64,000 nt of DNA from Amylostereum areolatum. Taxonomy: Eukaryota; Basidiomycota; Agaricomycetes; Russulales; Stereaceae. The stretch spans positions 186,001 to 250,000 of the forward strand of contig SAXG01000047.1 of NCBI GenBank assembly GCA_012932865.1, in the 5' to 3' direction. A model generated the notes under the pieces. The model searched no databases. It was given only the letters and a program-made list of their open reading frames with translations, and was not told the DNA's origin. Both the position numbers and the translations under genes were made by a program. Shown here in pieces: positions 34,624-46,936 of this stretch (positions within the stretch are counted from its first letter, which is position 1; each line of letters begins with the position of its first letter).

Positions 34624-36658
34624 CTACTCGACGTCGTCCGTAGCTGCAGGCAAGTCGTCCTCATCACTATCTTCCACCTCTTCTTCATCTTCTGTGGCTA
34701 TCGTCTCGATGTCATCATCTTCGTCTTCGTCTTCGTCTTCGTCCGATTCGTCTTCGTCTTCGTCTTCCTCGCTCATACCCATATGAGTGGGTGTTGGGAT
34801 ATACGGCTCCCAGTCGAGAATGATGACGCGCTCCAACGCCACATGCGCCTCCGTCGATAGCTCACACTCGCGAAGAACGAGTTTTTCCATGACGTCGACG
34901 CGGTCATCGAGGTTTCGCGCCAAGATTGTTCCCAAATCTTCCTCGCCCTCGGGTACGATCTGTGTGAGATTCACGGATTCCAACGAAAGCGTCCGCAGAT
35001 GGGGGAATATACGTTGGTGTGAACTGGCGTCTGAGTCATACGGCCTTCCCAGCAAAGGTACGATCGTTTCGCCCGTAGCGTTGTTGGTGTGTATGTGAAA
35101 GACCTCCGTGGCGCGGTCGAACAGATGCCACTGTTCTTCCACCCAGTCCCAGCCATCGAAGTCAAGCGTCGTGAGCGTGTCGACGGCGAGGAGCCCGATC
35201 TCTTTTTCAATTATATCTTCCGACTCCGCGTGGTTATCGGGCATTGCTGATTCGTCGAAGACAATCCTGACCATGGGCTTTGTTTTGTGGTGATGCGAGT
35301 CCAGTTCGTAGTCCTTTTCGTACAATGTCGCGAGGAGGCCTTCGTGTATGCGCTGAATAGAGAGGGAGCGGATGATTTTCCCGGATGATTGAACCCGGCG
35401 AATGGCAGCAGAGAGGAATGGCAGCACGAGACAACAATATTCGCCGTCCCCGTCGCACCAAGTGCAGTCAACATCAAAGTCAACGCACGATGGTATGTTG
35501 ATGTGAGACAGCAGCGCCACGCAGGCGCCTGCAATATCGGCGACGTGAATCTTCTCCAGCGCGGGGAGATTGCAAACCGGTCGGTCGGCCGGCGTGCAGT
35601 CACGGTGGTCGCGAGGAAGGATTTGAAGGAGGATGAGCGTTTCGAGGCCCGACATGGTTTGGAGCGCGTCTAGGAGATCCACGAACGATCCCGTGTGAGC
35701 GCCACGGTCATGATTGGTTGAGTTCATCTTCAGATACGTCAGGTTTTTGAGAAGGGGGGACGTCCAGGGCAGGTAGCAATTCTCGAATGAGATGCGGCGT
35801 AAGCTGGGGGCGACGCCAGAGAACAGCGTTTCGGAAATCATGGTGTATTTTCCCTTTGGTTTAGGAAAGAATCCACCGCTACCTGGACGAGGAGAAGGGC
35901 GTAGGGTCAACGCTTGAAGGGCGGGGGCCGGAGTGGTGGCGAGGGTCGCGACTGTCGCCTTCACATTGGCAACGCATCCGGAAATGTGGAGATCCATCGT
36001 GCGATGGATGTGGGTTGGGAACACGCGGGCTTTGTGTAAACGCTTGAGCACGCATCCTGACTTGTCGCGGGGAGGGCCAGACCTGAACCGATGCGAATCG
36101 CATGACGCGTAGTCCGACGCATCCAGAGTTGTAGGCACTGTACCCGATCTGGAGACCATTTCCGTCCACCACTCGAGGCCGGTGCTAACGTCTACGCGAT
36201 TCCACAGCGTGGGGGAACCTAACGCGACATTCCGCCAGTGTCGGCAAACGTGCGTGAGCGACACGACCCACGCGATATTGCTGTTGGCGAGGGTTCTGGG
36301 TGACCCCGGGTCTCGATGCACATGTGTGATATCAAGCTGGAATTGCAGGATGTATAGCTCGAAAATGACCGCGAGGATCTCTGGGGGGATGCGGCAAACG
36401 GGCACCAGGCTGTTTCGACGAAAGCGGATGTGAGACGCGCCAGCGTCCAGAGCAGCGAGTTCGTCGTCTACGGCATTCTGTGCGCCATTTGAAACACGCT
36501 GCTGGGATCTTTGAGAATCCAGGATGTCGTCGAGGAATGCAAGTCGTGGTTGGACGGCATTTGACCAGTGATCGCGAGCAACGCTGCATTCGGAATTTCA
36601 GTACTTACATAGGCGAGAGGGAAAGGGATGAGCAATCTGACCTTGAACCGTTCGCCAT
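34624..36658 (-). CDS. F-box protein 1
   Basis: A 17-nt first exon (36658-36642, MANGS) is joined through a 58-nt intron to 36583-34624, giving 658 residues. After a helical leader (ARDHWSNAV, VDDELAALDA) comes the F-box-like segment PVCRIPPEILAVIFELYILQ, then IAWVVSLTHVCRHWRNVALG and LWNRVDVSTGLEWW, the usual Agaricomycete F-box signature. The middle has irregular LRR-like strands. The tail is extremely acidic (Asp/Glu runs from about residue 600). Such proteins link substrates to SCF ubiquitin ligases; the substrate is unknown. Paralogues: 42000-44102 and 46937-48953. A CACTA element lies 60 bp beyond the stop. Confidence 0.8.
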
Positions 36659-37724
36659 TCTCAGCGTTGAGCGCGACCTGGGCTGTACGGAAGAGTATAT
36701 ACACTGCGAATGAACGAGTCTTCTTGACACGCAACGGAAAGCGGAAGTCTTACTTAGAAGATGGAGTCCTTCGGAGAAGCATATTCTCATATACTCTATT
36801 ACGTAATGCATTTCCACGCTCATTGCCGATCGACTTCTCGCTCTCCTCTTTCAAGTTGCAAACACGCCGCGCGGGCCCCACCGCATCCATTGTACACCTT
36901 CATCGCCATTGCACTCTCCCACTTCTCATGTCAGCCGCAAAATTGTACAGCGTGAATACCACATGATGGAGCCTAAACGAAGGACGTGTGGGAAGTTGGG
37001 ATACGTTCCTCGCTGTTCCTTGAGTCTTTCGTTAATGGAATGGCTGCTTGGTAATGGTTCGTCTTCTCTTGACTTTTCACCGGTCCCCCCGTCTTCCTCG
37101 AGGTCGTATTCTCCTACCGACTGACATTGATCCATCTCCTACTCTCAGGGAGGATTCTTGTTTTCCGGATATAATGTCGTTGCTTCCCGCAATGTGCGCA
37201 TTCGCACATAGGCTCCTCAGCTCGTGCTCCCCGCAAGCCTAGCTACCGCTATACGCCCTTCCTGAAACCTGCACCTGCACCGGACCCTCAATTCCTTTTG
37301 AAGGGGCTCGAGCTTTGACGATAATGTCATTATCAATGGGACGCTTGGACAGAGTCGTATCGTGACTCGTGAGTGCTCTTTCACCTAGGCTTTTTTTGTG
37401 ATACTGGGCGTGTTCTGGAATCTGTGTCCGGCCGTGCACTACATACAGTTGCAATAAACATTAAGCTGCTCGTGGTATGGCTTCGACGGTAGTCAGTAAG
37501 ATGATGAAAAGCACCGGCCTCACCAGGCCTCACCGCGCACCGACTATGGCCAGTTCAATCGCAGGCGTTGAATTATGCACGACAAGGAAAACAGGACAAA
37601 CACAGATAACTACGGTGCGTATTCAAGAAATTCGAAACGAACAAGATACATGAAGAACTTGAGCACTCGGGCCAGCCCGAGGAATACAGCGCCGCGCCGC
37701 CGTATGTCGCAGACGTCGCACTAA
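36659..37724. other. Intergenic region
   Basis: Promoter side of F-box gene 1 and the 3' side of the gene at 37725-39833. Several pyrimidine-rich frames occur, without motifs. I see no gene. Confidence 0.4.
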
Positions 37725-39833
37725 CTACTGCAAAATTATTTGTAGCTTGTACTCGTCCAAATCGCCGCCCAGATCCTCCACAACGCATTTCATGGAGTAC
37801 CTAGTAGTCCCCATGTAGAAGCAGGAAACGGCGTGCACCCGTTCCGCGACCTGCTGCTCGTCCGAATGCAAGTGCGTGTGACACGCGCTCCAGTGAATGG
37901 CCCCCAAGCGCGTACCACGGGGGACACGGACTATGCGGTGCAGACGTGAGCGGGCTGACAATGGGGCGCGAAGGCAAGCCGTACCCGTAAAGTTTTTGAT
38001 GACAGATCCAGAGGCCGAGCCCTCGTGGACATCGACTGTGACGTCGACAAGCTTCTCCTGGACTGTGCCGACTTGTGGCTACAAACACAAAAACGTCAGC
38101 AAAGAGTGATGTCAATGATCGATTCGCAGCAACGCACCTGCAGCTTCGCTATGTAGTTCTTCAACCGCTCTTCGTCCTTTGCGTCAGCGTCCTTCAGAGT
38201 CGTTTTCTTTTGTGTCTCCCACACAGCCGCAGCCTTTCGGCACCATTAATCTGGATGATAGTTGCGCAAAAGATAGATGAAACATACCCCAATCCGCTCG
38301 TAGCAGGTTTGTATCGCATTGTGAGCCTGCACAAACGCCTCTCCAACGGGGGAACCCTGGTGGCTGTGTAGGGAGGCAAAGTCGACAGCATCGTAGAACT
38401 TGACGGCCTCGTTGACGGCATTGATAGATTTCTGTACTGCGCTGAAGGAAAATTTGAATGTAAAGACAGAATCTGCTCCAGGGAAAGAGGCGCGTACGCA
38501 TTGAATAAGTCGTCCATCCCCTCCTTCTGATATCTGTCAGACTTCTTGTAGCGGTCGCCGAGGGAGCAGCATAATCTGACAAGAGCGACAGAACGGGAGT
38601 AATAAGGCCAACGGACGCGGGCAACGAGTTTCACCAGCTTCGAGAATATCGGAAGCTCGGATTTGCTCTACATGCGAAAGAAGATCGTGCAGTTAGCCGT
38701 ACCACTCTCGACTAGCAAATAAAGATGATATTACCACGAAGGCGTCCGACAATCCCTTGTCTACGCTCCCCATTCTCTCCAATGCGATCTTTTCATCGGC
38801 AATGTCCGTGGCGTTCACAAGTATGATCAGAATGCTAGAGCGTGGACGGATTAAAATTCAGAAGGTCATTTCGTCAGGGTGAGGATGCTCACTTCGTTAT
38901 AGTCGTCCATGTAGCGACGGACGTATATTGCTCCGCCTCTTTCTCTTCCTGTGAGTCCTTGTGTTTCGCAATTTTTCTTCCTAATCCTCCTATGAAGTGG
39001 ACGACTTTTTTAGCCCATCGCTTCACTGCCTGGAGAAAGAACATCAGAGAATAACGACGAAGCGACATGTTTGCACTTTACTTCAGTGGCCCTGTGAAGT
39101 TTAGAGCGCAATTCACGGAGTCGCATTGTCGCCTCTTTGTACTTCGCTTCACTGGGTCTGATGCGAAATGGCTGAGTAACTACTTGATCGCGGAACGATG
39201 CGAGAGAGACTTGCCGGCCCTGGAAGTGAACCTCGAGATCTTCGATTTCCATTTCCACAACGCACAAGGCGGACGTCGCCTCGCGCATGATAGCGAGAGA
39301 TAACTTCTTTCGGAAATCGGAGATGAACTTCTCTCTGGAGGCGAAATGGAGATTTTCGACAGACGTCTGCCATTTGATTATCGTTGTCTGCTGCATTTCC
39401 ACAGCTAACAGCAAGCTCTTGAGGTTCCCGGACTCGTGATCCATCTCGTCGTAAGAGGGGTCCACGAGATCAAACAGCAGTCTAAAAATCATTAGATAAA
39501 CCTAGATATATAGAACCGACGAAGCATCATAACGACGTACGCCTCCAATGTTGCAAGTGCGCCTTGATAATCATTGAACATCTTGCAGTAATCCTCCTCC
39601 TCTTGTTGGTCGTCGAGCTTGTTGACGTTGTCAATGACTGTATTGATCTCGTAGTAGAGGTCCCGCGAGCCTTCGACCATCTGGTAGACGATTCGCTGGT
39701 TGTGCTTGCGTTTAACGGCTTCGAAACCGGCATGGTATAGCAGCACCTTGGAGAGCTCCGTTGCAGGGAATCCCTCGAGCTCCTGTGCTGGATTTTTGCT
39801 CCCAGTGAGCTCCTCGACGATGCTGCGATCCAT
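37725..39833 (-). CDS. Unrecognised helical protein
   Basis: Eight exons: 39833-39541, 39481-39082, 39029-38893, 38834-38735, 38667-38498, 38441-38288, 38233-38138, 38078-37725, all in phase, 567 residues. The first ~230 residues are strongly helical and charged (YYEINTVIDNVNKLDDQQEE, YKEATMRLRELRSKLHRATE), suggesting coiled coil or a helical bundle. A basic amphipathic stretch follows (AVKRWAKKVVHFIGGLGRKI), then another helical region with VNEAVKFYDAVDF, and a C-terminal ~115-residue region that looks beta-rich and has several Cys/His (IHWSACHTHLHSDEQQVAER). No signal peptide or clear membrane helix. I do not recognise the family. The helical-bundle-plus-basic-amphipathic layout loosely recalls HeLo/MLKL-like membrane-targeting modules, but no motif proves it. 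Confidence 0.6.
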
Positions 39834-41700
39834 AGAGCTGGAAAACGAAGGTGTGTATGAGCGACGAAGAGAGTGGGGGAAGGCGCTGAGACTGCATAGT
39901 GGTACCGTGTCGAACTACTTATACCTGCCCGCGGAGGTTGACGATGGATCCTGATCACATGATGAGGGCAACGTATAGTTAATCGCACTCCGTCCGCGCC
40001 GGGAGCTTTAATTGAAGGTCGTGGCCGGCCTGTCGACATGTCGGAACGATGAAAGACCAGATATTTGAGTTGGAGAAACGGTATCGTCACGGAATGCACC
40101 CCAGGGAATGGGAAATAACCGTGTCAAAATGAGGGCGACGAACTTGTCGAAGGCGTCGTACTAGCCCGGATAGCTGGAAACTGCCGGCTTCACTGAGTCC
40201 CTTCCAAAACCAGCGAGTTCCACTACATCCGGCGCAAGCTCCGTGGCCCATCTTCAGCAGCTCAGCGCTCAGCAGTCAGCGACGATAAGGCGTCGCTCCT
40301 CGTTGGAAATGTGATGTATCGTGACGACTGTGAGGTTGCGAGAGAAAGATGCATACACCATGTGTTAATAACGATGAAGATTACGGAAACGGCACAAACA
40401 AGACGCTGGACATACCTTTCGGTATAGATGGCACCGGGACCTCTTCCTCAGTGCGTGCGGCGTGCCGTAGATGTCACTGCCCTATTTCTTGACCTTCGTA
40501 TTCAAGGAAGCTATCGCTAGAATGAATCACCACCGCCTCGAGGGAACACGGTAAGCCATCGGAACCCTCGTCAAGAGTCTCTGAACAGTTCCCGGACGTT
40601 GGTGTAGGGTGAAACAGGAGGGGATTCGATGGCTAGGTAATATGAAACCCACGTGTAAACCAACCTACCGTGGACTGAAGCGCCAACGCGGGAGAATTCG
40701 TGAGTCGTGGTACAGCCGAAGTTGGCCTTATATGGGAAGACATGCGTTCTGTGGGGTATCCCGCGCAATCCTACTAGCGACTGAGTGTTATCGTGCACGG
40801 AGATCATCACTAGCGAAACGTGAAAATGGGAAGGAAGGTGACGCACAGCGAGGGCGGAACCGAAGCGCCAACTTGACATTACTTATGCATTGCCCAACGG
40901 CGCGGACTCGAAGTCACCTAGGAATAGGCAATCAGATGGATATTAGCTCGCGGTCTGATCATAAGAGTGACAGATATATACCAGCGTCGGATTCTCGACA
41001 ACAATAAAATGGAGTCGAAGAGCCTCAAGAAGACATTTTCTGCGCTCGGGACAGGAACAGTGCGTTGATCGACCGAGGCAACTAGGTGACACACGATAAC
41101 CGCGCTGCTCGAGTTCATATCGATGCTGTGGACCCTATACATTGGTAAAAGTTGTGATGTTCTGAGATGGGAAATTCAAGAAGAGGACATGGATACAAAT
41201 GCTGTGCCGCACCTCATTTGAATCCGCTCAGGCGACTGCTATACGCACGAACCAATCTATCCTATTAACTCTCCTCGGAACGCCCCCGCCTCATTGCTGG
41301 GTGCTTCGTTTTATCTCCACTTGACGCGGTATTGCAGACTACGAACCTGGTAGGGCCATTGACTTTGACTCAAGGCTGGCATTGCGATCGATTGCTGGCA
41401 GCGGGAGTCTGTGGGAATGGAGTCGGCGAAGCACCGTTCGGAATACAAATGTTTTCTGGGATCAGAACTCACCAAGCGCCCGTTTCGCCAGAGGTCAACG
41501 AGTAGGAGTCCTCCCGCGAAATGACATACCATGAGGGTAAAGCATGAGGATGCTTATGACGACGGATCGTCTGACCGAGTAGACCAGCCGGTCCGATAGC
41601 TCCCGACTCCCTGCGTACTCCGGTCAGTCCGGTTCCTCGTAAGTACAACCAGTTGCGGCTTGCCCGAGTCAAATGTTTGCTCTTTGGTAAAGACAACTTG
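39834..41700. other. Long gene-free interval
   Basis: About 1.87 kb with no frame supported by motifs or splicing. Longest frames (40609-41007 plus, 40099-39527 minus) look like chance or shadow frames. It may hold regulatory DNA or an undetected non-coding gene. Confidence 0.4.
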
Positions 41701-41955
41701 CAGCCGTTTGCATAAAGGATGGCACTCGCGGGAAAAAACGCGTCTCTTCCCAGAACGTCCGACCCTACCTTCTCGGCGCTTATCTCACAGATGCATACGT
41801 CATAGCTACACTTATTTCAACCTCCGATAGCCAAGCTACAAGATGTTCAAACTCCGATAGTAAGGCGACGCGGAAGTTCCATTTCAGAAGGTCTGGGGAA
41901 GGCCCGTTTTTTTCAGTGAGTGCTTGGTGAGTGCCATCCTTTATGCAAACGGCTG
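41701..41955. mobile_element. Short inverted-repeat element (MITE-like)
   Basis: A perfect 27-bp inverted repeat beginning CAGCCGTTTGCATAAAGG occupies 41701-41727 and 41929-41955. Similarity continues imperfectly inward for about 30 bp on each side. Total length is 255 bp with no coding frame. I could not find a convincing target duplication. It ends 45 bp beyond the stop of F-box gene 2. Confidence 0.65.
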
Positions 41956-41999
41956 TAAAATACCGTGTCCGCAAACCACTACCAGTCTACCCCACGTCG

Positions 42000-44102
42000 T
42001 CAATAGCCTCGGATTTGTCGGAGCCATTTCGGGCCTGAGTCATTCGATCCGTCTTCCTCCTCCTCCTCCTCCCCTTCCTCCTCCTCTGTATCAGTATCAT
42101 CTTCTGAATCGTCTTCATCGCCCGAAAAGTATAATCTTCCGTCTTCCCCAATGAATAAGCTTCCATCAAAATGGGGCCGTGGCGGGGGTGTGATGTACTC
42201 CTCCCAATCGAGATCAACGACACGCTCCAGCGCACTCTTCGCGGCCGCCGATAGCTCGCATCGGCGAAGGACGAGTTTCTGGATGCTGCCGCTGCGAGCG
42301 TCGAGGCACCGGGCCAAAATCTCGCCCAAGTCTTGCTCATCGTCGGGCATGACCTGGGTAAGGTCCACATGTTCCAGCGACAATGTCTGCAGATGGGGAA
42401 ATAGGCGTCGGTCGGCGGTGATTGAGGGCGGAACGGGTTCGCCTTCTGAGGCGTATAAATCGGAATCCAGCGCGGTGATTAGCGAGCTGCCCGTTTCATC
42501 CCTGGCACTGATAGACACAACGTGCGTGGTGCGGCTGAAGAACCGTATCCACTGCTCCTTCGTCCAGTCCGACCCGTCGAACTTCAACTTGGTGAGAGTT
42601 TCTACGGCGAGGAGGCCGATCGCAGTCTCGATGATTTCCATCGCCTCCTCCTCGCTATCGGGCATGGCCCAATCGTTGAAAAGGACCTTGAGGACGTACA
42701 GTTCGAAGGCATAGCGTGTTTCGTGTTCGAGTTCCTTCGGGAAGGCGGCTGCGACAAGGCGGTTCGAACTGCAGTGCACTGTGAGGGAGAGCAGGGTGTT
42801 CTCGGAAGCTTGGACACGCGAGACTGCGTCGGAGACGAAAGGCAGCGTGCCGGCGCAGTGCACGTCGTCGTCATCGATGTACTCGCACCATAGATCGAAA
42901 TCGATACAAATGGGTATATCTAGCTGAGAGAGCAGTGTTATGCATGCGCCTGCCGAGTCGAACAGCGCGATTTTCGTCAATGCTTGCAGGGTGATGACCG
43001 GGCGTGAGACGGGCATCTGCACGTAGTCGACGGGGATGATATAGCGGAAACAGAGGTCTTCGAGCGCATGAGACGTGGCTTCGAGGGCGTCTAGGAGGTC
43101 CATGAAAGATCCACTACGCGCGAGTGGGTCCTTGAATTGTGAAGCCACCTCTAGATGTGTTAAATTTTTGAAGACGGGACACGTCCAAGGCAGGGAACAT
43201 GACTCGAGGGTGAGCTTGCGCAATCTTGGAGCGATGAAAGTCGCGGGTACGACGGGATATTCAGCCCCTTCGCGGCGCATCCATCCTTTAGTGCCTGGGT
43301 GGGGTTTGAGGTACACGGTCAACGATTGAAGGATGGGTGCTGGCGTCGTGGCGAGGGCGGAGACGATCTGCATCACGGTGGCGGAGCATCCCATAAGTGT
43401 GAGATCCTTGAGGTGATGGAGGTGGGAGGAAAGGGCAGTCCTTTTGAAAAGAACCTTCAGTGCGCACGGAGGGCTAGAAACGACGGTGGGGTCATAGTGT
43501 CTGCGACTATCGCATGTCTTGTAGTCGGATGCGTAAAGGGTCAAGGGAACGCTATTCGATCGGACGACCATTTCCTCGCACCATTCGGTACCCGCAGCGA
43601 GATCTGTAGACTTCCACAGGTCGGAACATCCCAGCGCGATCCTCCGCCATTCTTGGCAGACGTGCGTGAGGGACGCGATCCATGCGATGTCGCTGTTGGC
43701 GAGGGTCATCCGAGGGTCCTTTCTCCGCCAGGTGTTCGTTCGAGCTGCAACCTCCGACTGAAACTGAGAGACGTATATCTCGAAGATGGCAACCATGACT
43801 TCCGGGGGAAGGCGGAAGACGGGGGCCTGGGGGGTTTGGGAAAGACGGGAATGCTCTTGTGCAGACGCCGCGGAATCGATGACGGCCAACGCGGTGAGGT
43901 CAACGTCCACGTCGCTCCTTGTTCCGTGCGAGACCATCTTTGAAGACAATCCCGCGTCTATGGTCTGTTCGAGAGATGTAGTATGTGGTTCGACAGAGAT
44001 CGATCCATCATCCCGCCGAGTGGTGACGCTGGGACGTTCCACAAAAGTTCAGAACATGTCACAAACACGACGGAAGAGAACTGACCTGGAGCTAGTTTTC
44101 AT
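42000..44102 (-). CDS. F-box protein 2
   Basis: A 17-nt first exon (44102-44086, MKTSS) and a 57-nt intron lead to 44028-42000, giving 681 residues. An upstream-extended single-exon reading from 44042 is also open, but the paralogues support the spliced start. F-box-like segment PVFRLPPEVMVAIFEIYVSQ at about residues 75-95, then IAWIASLTHVCQEWRRIALG, then LRR-like strands (LRKLTLESCSLPWT, LQTLSLEHVDLTQV). An acidic Glu/Asp tail near the end precedes a short basic terminus (KWLRQIRGY). A presumed SCF substrate adaptor. Divergently transcribed from the aspartic protease at 44641, sharing a ~540-bp promoter region. Confidence 0.8.
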
Positions 44103-44640
44103 CGTCTGTAAGACGCGAGTGTTGGGGATGGGGCATACGCAAATCCACACAATGACCGTCCTTTTGAGTTTTGACGGTGTCGGCGACGGTGACTGGCGCC
44201 GACTTGACGGTGTTCGGGGCCGGAAAGATAAGATAAGATTACGCACTCCAGACCCGGCGCTTCCGGTCGCCCATGCCAAACTTCCTCCTCTTTGGAAGTC
44301 CTCTCCTCGATTCCTCCTTGCTTTTTGTTTAACTCTTCCTCATGTGCTACTCCCCAGCCCTCAGCGTCGGGTCTGAATCAACCACTGGATGCCGAACGGC
44401 GCGCAAGCCTCATATTGGAGCGTGATCGAAGGATGTGTGGGGCCGGAAGGCGTTTTCCGGACTTCCTGCCACCCCTTCATAAACAAAATGGCTGCCCGGT
44501 TCGTCTTCTCTTCAACGTCTCCTCTTTCCCCCTCCCAGAGGCCATTTTCTTTCCCCAACTGACCCCCACCCTTCCTGTAACATCAGGAAACCACGCTCGC
44601 TGTTCGGAAACCCACACTCATTTGAACCACTCACCTCAAC
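44103..44640. other. Divergent promoter between F-box gene 2 and the protease
   Basis: 538 bp. It contains a double GATAAG (44227), and a pyrimidine-rich tract just before the protease start. Confidence 0.5.
44227..44237. promoter_or_regulatory. Double GATA-factor site
   Basis: GATAAGATAAG, two overlapping GATA sites about 400 bp upstream of the secreted protease. In fungi such sites bind nitrogen-regulatory GATA factors (AreA/Nit2 type), which often control extracellular proteases. Use here is inference. Confidence 0.4.
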
Positions 44641-46496
44641 ATGCGCGCGTTCGCCTTTCTCGTGCTCCCCGCTCTGGCCGCTGCCGCACCCGTCACCACT
44701 CTCCCTACCGGAACCGGCGGCGGCACGGGCACGTCTGTCCCTCTCACCAAACGGTCCAAGCTTCTCAACGAGGACGGCGGCGTTAACCTCAAGTTCCTGT
44801 CGAGACACTTGGACAGGGTTACCTCGTGAGTGGTTGTTCTTTTCGCTATTCGTCGGGGGTATGCAGACCTAGCGATCCGTCGATGCCGTCGATACCGTCG
44901 AGATGTGGGTCTGAAGGACCTGTAATGGGCAGTGTCAACGAGGCGACTACGTGGTGCTGTCAAACGCGGCCGTCTGACCAGGGACCAGACCAAAGCAGCG
45001 TGAGGCCTAGCGCGGCGCTTTGTGGAACAGAACGTCTGTTCAATTGGGTGGAATAGAGCTGCTCATCGTAGCGCGTCGCCCGGACCTTTCCTGTGGACCT
45101 TTATGCCATCGTCTATTCGCCATATCCCGCCACGTCTTGTATGTTTGCCGACGTTGACTTATCACCATTATTCAGAAAACTCGACCGCGGTTTGACCGCG
45201 TACCTCGCCAACACCGGCATAGCACACACCCTGGCCCAGTCTCTCAACTTACTTCATCTCTCTGAGCCTCTCACCCGCCGCGCCGGAAACCTCGCCCTCG
45301 CCGACGAGGACGACATCGTGTGGACGGGCACTCTCAGCATCGGCACGCCCCCGAAAGAGTTCTCCATCGATTTCGACACCGGATCGTCCGACATCGTCGT
45401 CCCGGCCGCCGAGTGCACCGACGTATGTAAAGACGCGCAAAGATACAATATCTCCACGAGTTCGTCGGGCAAGGACCTAGGCAGGAACTTCACGCTGAAG
45501 TACGGCGACGGCAGCCAGACGTCCGGAAAACAGATCGGGGAGACGGTCACCGTCGCTGGTCTTCAGGTACGCTCTCTCGCGCCTTCTTTCTTGGTGACCG
45601 AATCCTCACATCACCTATCACTCACAGGCGACAAACCAGACGATCGGCGCCGCCTCTGCTGTCACCGACGGATTTTTGGACTCGATGGACGGGCTGGTCG
45701 GACTCGCGTTCCCCACCATATCAACATACCACGCACAGCCCCTCATGCAAACCCTCCTCGCCCAAAACAAGTCCCTCGAGCCCGTGTTCGGGATGAAGCT
45801 CGCCAAGAACGGGTCCCAACTCACGCTCGGCGGCACGGACAAGTCGCTCTACACCGGCGAGCCGACGTACGTGCCTGTCACGGAGGAGGTGTGTTTCTTA
45901 CGTTCGGTTGCCGTTCGCGTTGGGTTCGGCTAGCTGACGGTGGCCTTTGCGTTTGCGTTATAGGGATACTGGCAGGTGGACTTCGCGGGGATCAAGGTCG
46001 GAAAGGAGAACTTGGCGCTGAACAAGACGAAGACGGCGATCGTGGACTCCGGCACGACGCTCATCATCGGCGACGAGGACAGCGTGCGCGCGTTCTACGC
46101 GGCCGTGCCCGGCGCGAAGGAGATCGATGGCCAGCCGGGACTGTTCAGTGGTACGCTTTCCCTCTGCCTGCGAGCGAAGGGTGCCCGTGCTGATGGTTGT
46201 ATTGTAGTGCCCTGTGAAGGTCTGCCCGAGATGAGCATTACCTTTGGCAACAAGGCTATCAACATTGCGCCGGAGACCTTCAACCTCGGCCCCGTCCAGA
46301 GCGGCTCTAGCGACTGTGTTGCAGGCGTGCAATACACGTCCGGCGTCTGTGCGTCTGCCTCCCTGTCGACGTTCTCCTGTTCAGATCTTGACTATCATCC
46401 ACAGCCTTCTGGATCTTCGGTGACGTCCTCATGAAGAACACGTACACGATCTTTGACATCGGGAAGAAGCGCGTCGGATTCGCGGACCTGGCGTGA
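44641..46496 (+). CDS. Secreted pepsin-like aspartic protease
   Basis: Six exons: 44641-44825, 45176-45566, 45628-45888, 45964-46150, 46208-46348, 46405-46496, giving 418 residues. Signal peptide MRAFAFLVLPALAAAAP, then a propeptide. The mature A1 fold carries both catalytic motifs: DTGSS at Asp129 and DSGTT at Asp307, plus the flap-region tyrosine in LKYGDGSQTSG. The end FWIFGDVLMKNTYTIFDIG is the classic C-terminal strand. Several N-glycosylation sequons occur. It would cleave proteins at acid pH after secretion and pro-peptide removal. The first intron (350 nt) is unusually long for this genome, so a small extra exon may be hidden in it. Confidence 0.92.
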
Positions 46497-46936
46497 ACAT
46501 AGTTGCCCTCGAAGGAATGTCTGCCTGGCTGGGAGTGCTAGGCCTTGGATAGAAGTGTCACCCTGCGAGAACGTGCGTGGGCTACTGATGTGAACTTGTT
46601 ACGCTATACCCGCTACATCGTTGTTTTCGCCGACTGTGTTTTGTAATACCCACCTTCCCTATTTTTTAATTCCACCTCATCTCGCAGACTCCAGAAAGGC
46701 CATTGGTAGCCGGACCTCGTCCGCTCCACTGTGTCCAGTGTCCACTTGGAAGGTTGCGAGCTTGTTGTGAGCCTCGTGTTTGCGTGACAATTTGGGCTCG
46801 GGGAAAGCCGATATTCATACTCCGCTTCAAGCTTCCCATGGCAGCAACGCTGAGTCGCCGACCTCGTTGTCAGATACACTCATACAGCTGCACCTGGGCC
46901 AGAATCGCGTCTTCCCCTTCCTTATACGAATCCACG
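46497..46936. other. Intergenic region before F-box gene 3
   Basis: 440 bp; 3' region of the protease and promoter of F-box gene 3. No other feature seen. Confidence 0.4.

Noticed and set aside
37891..37965. A 30-nt intron near 37970 in the unrecognised helical gene
   Set aside because: It is shorter than any other intron here, and the sequence is in frame without a stop, so I treated it as exon.
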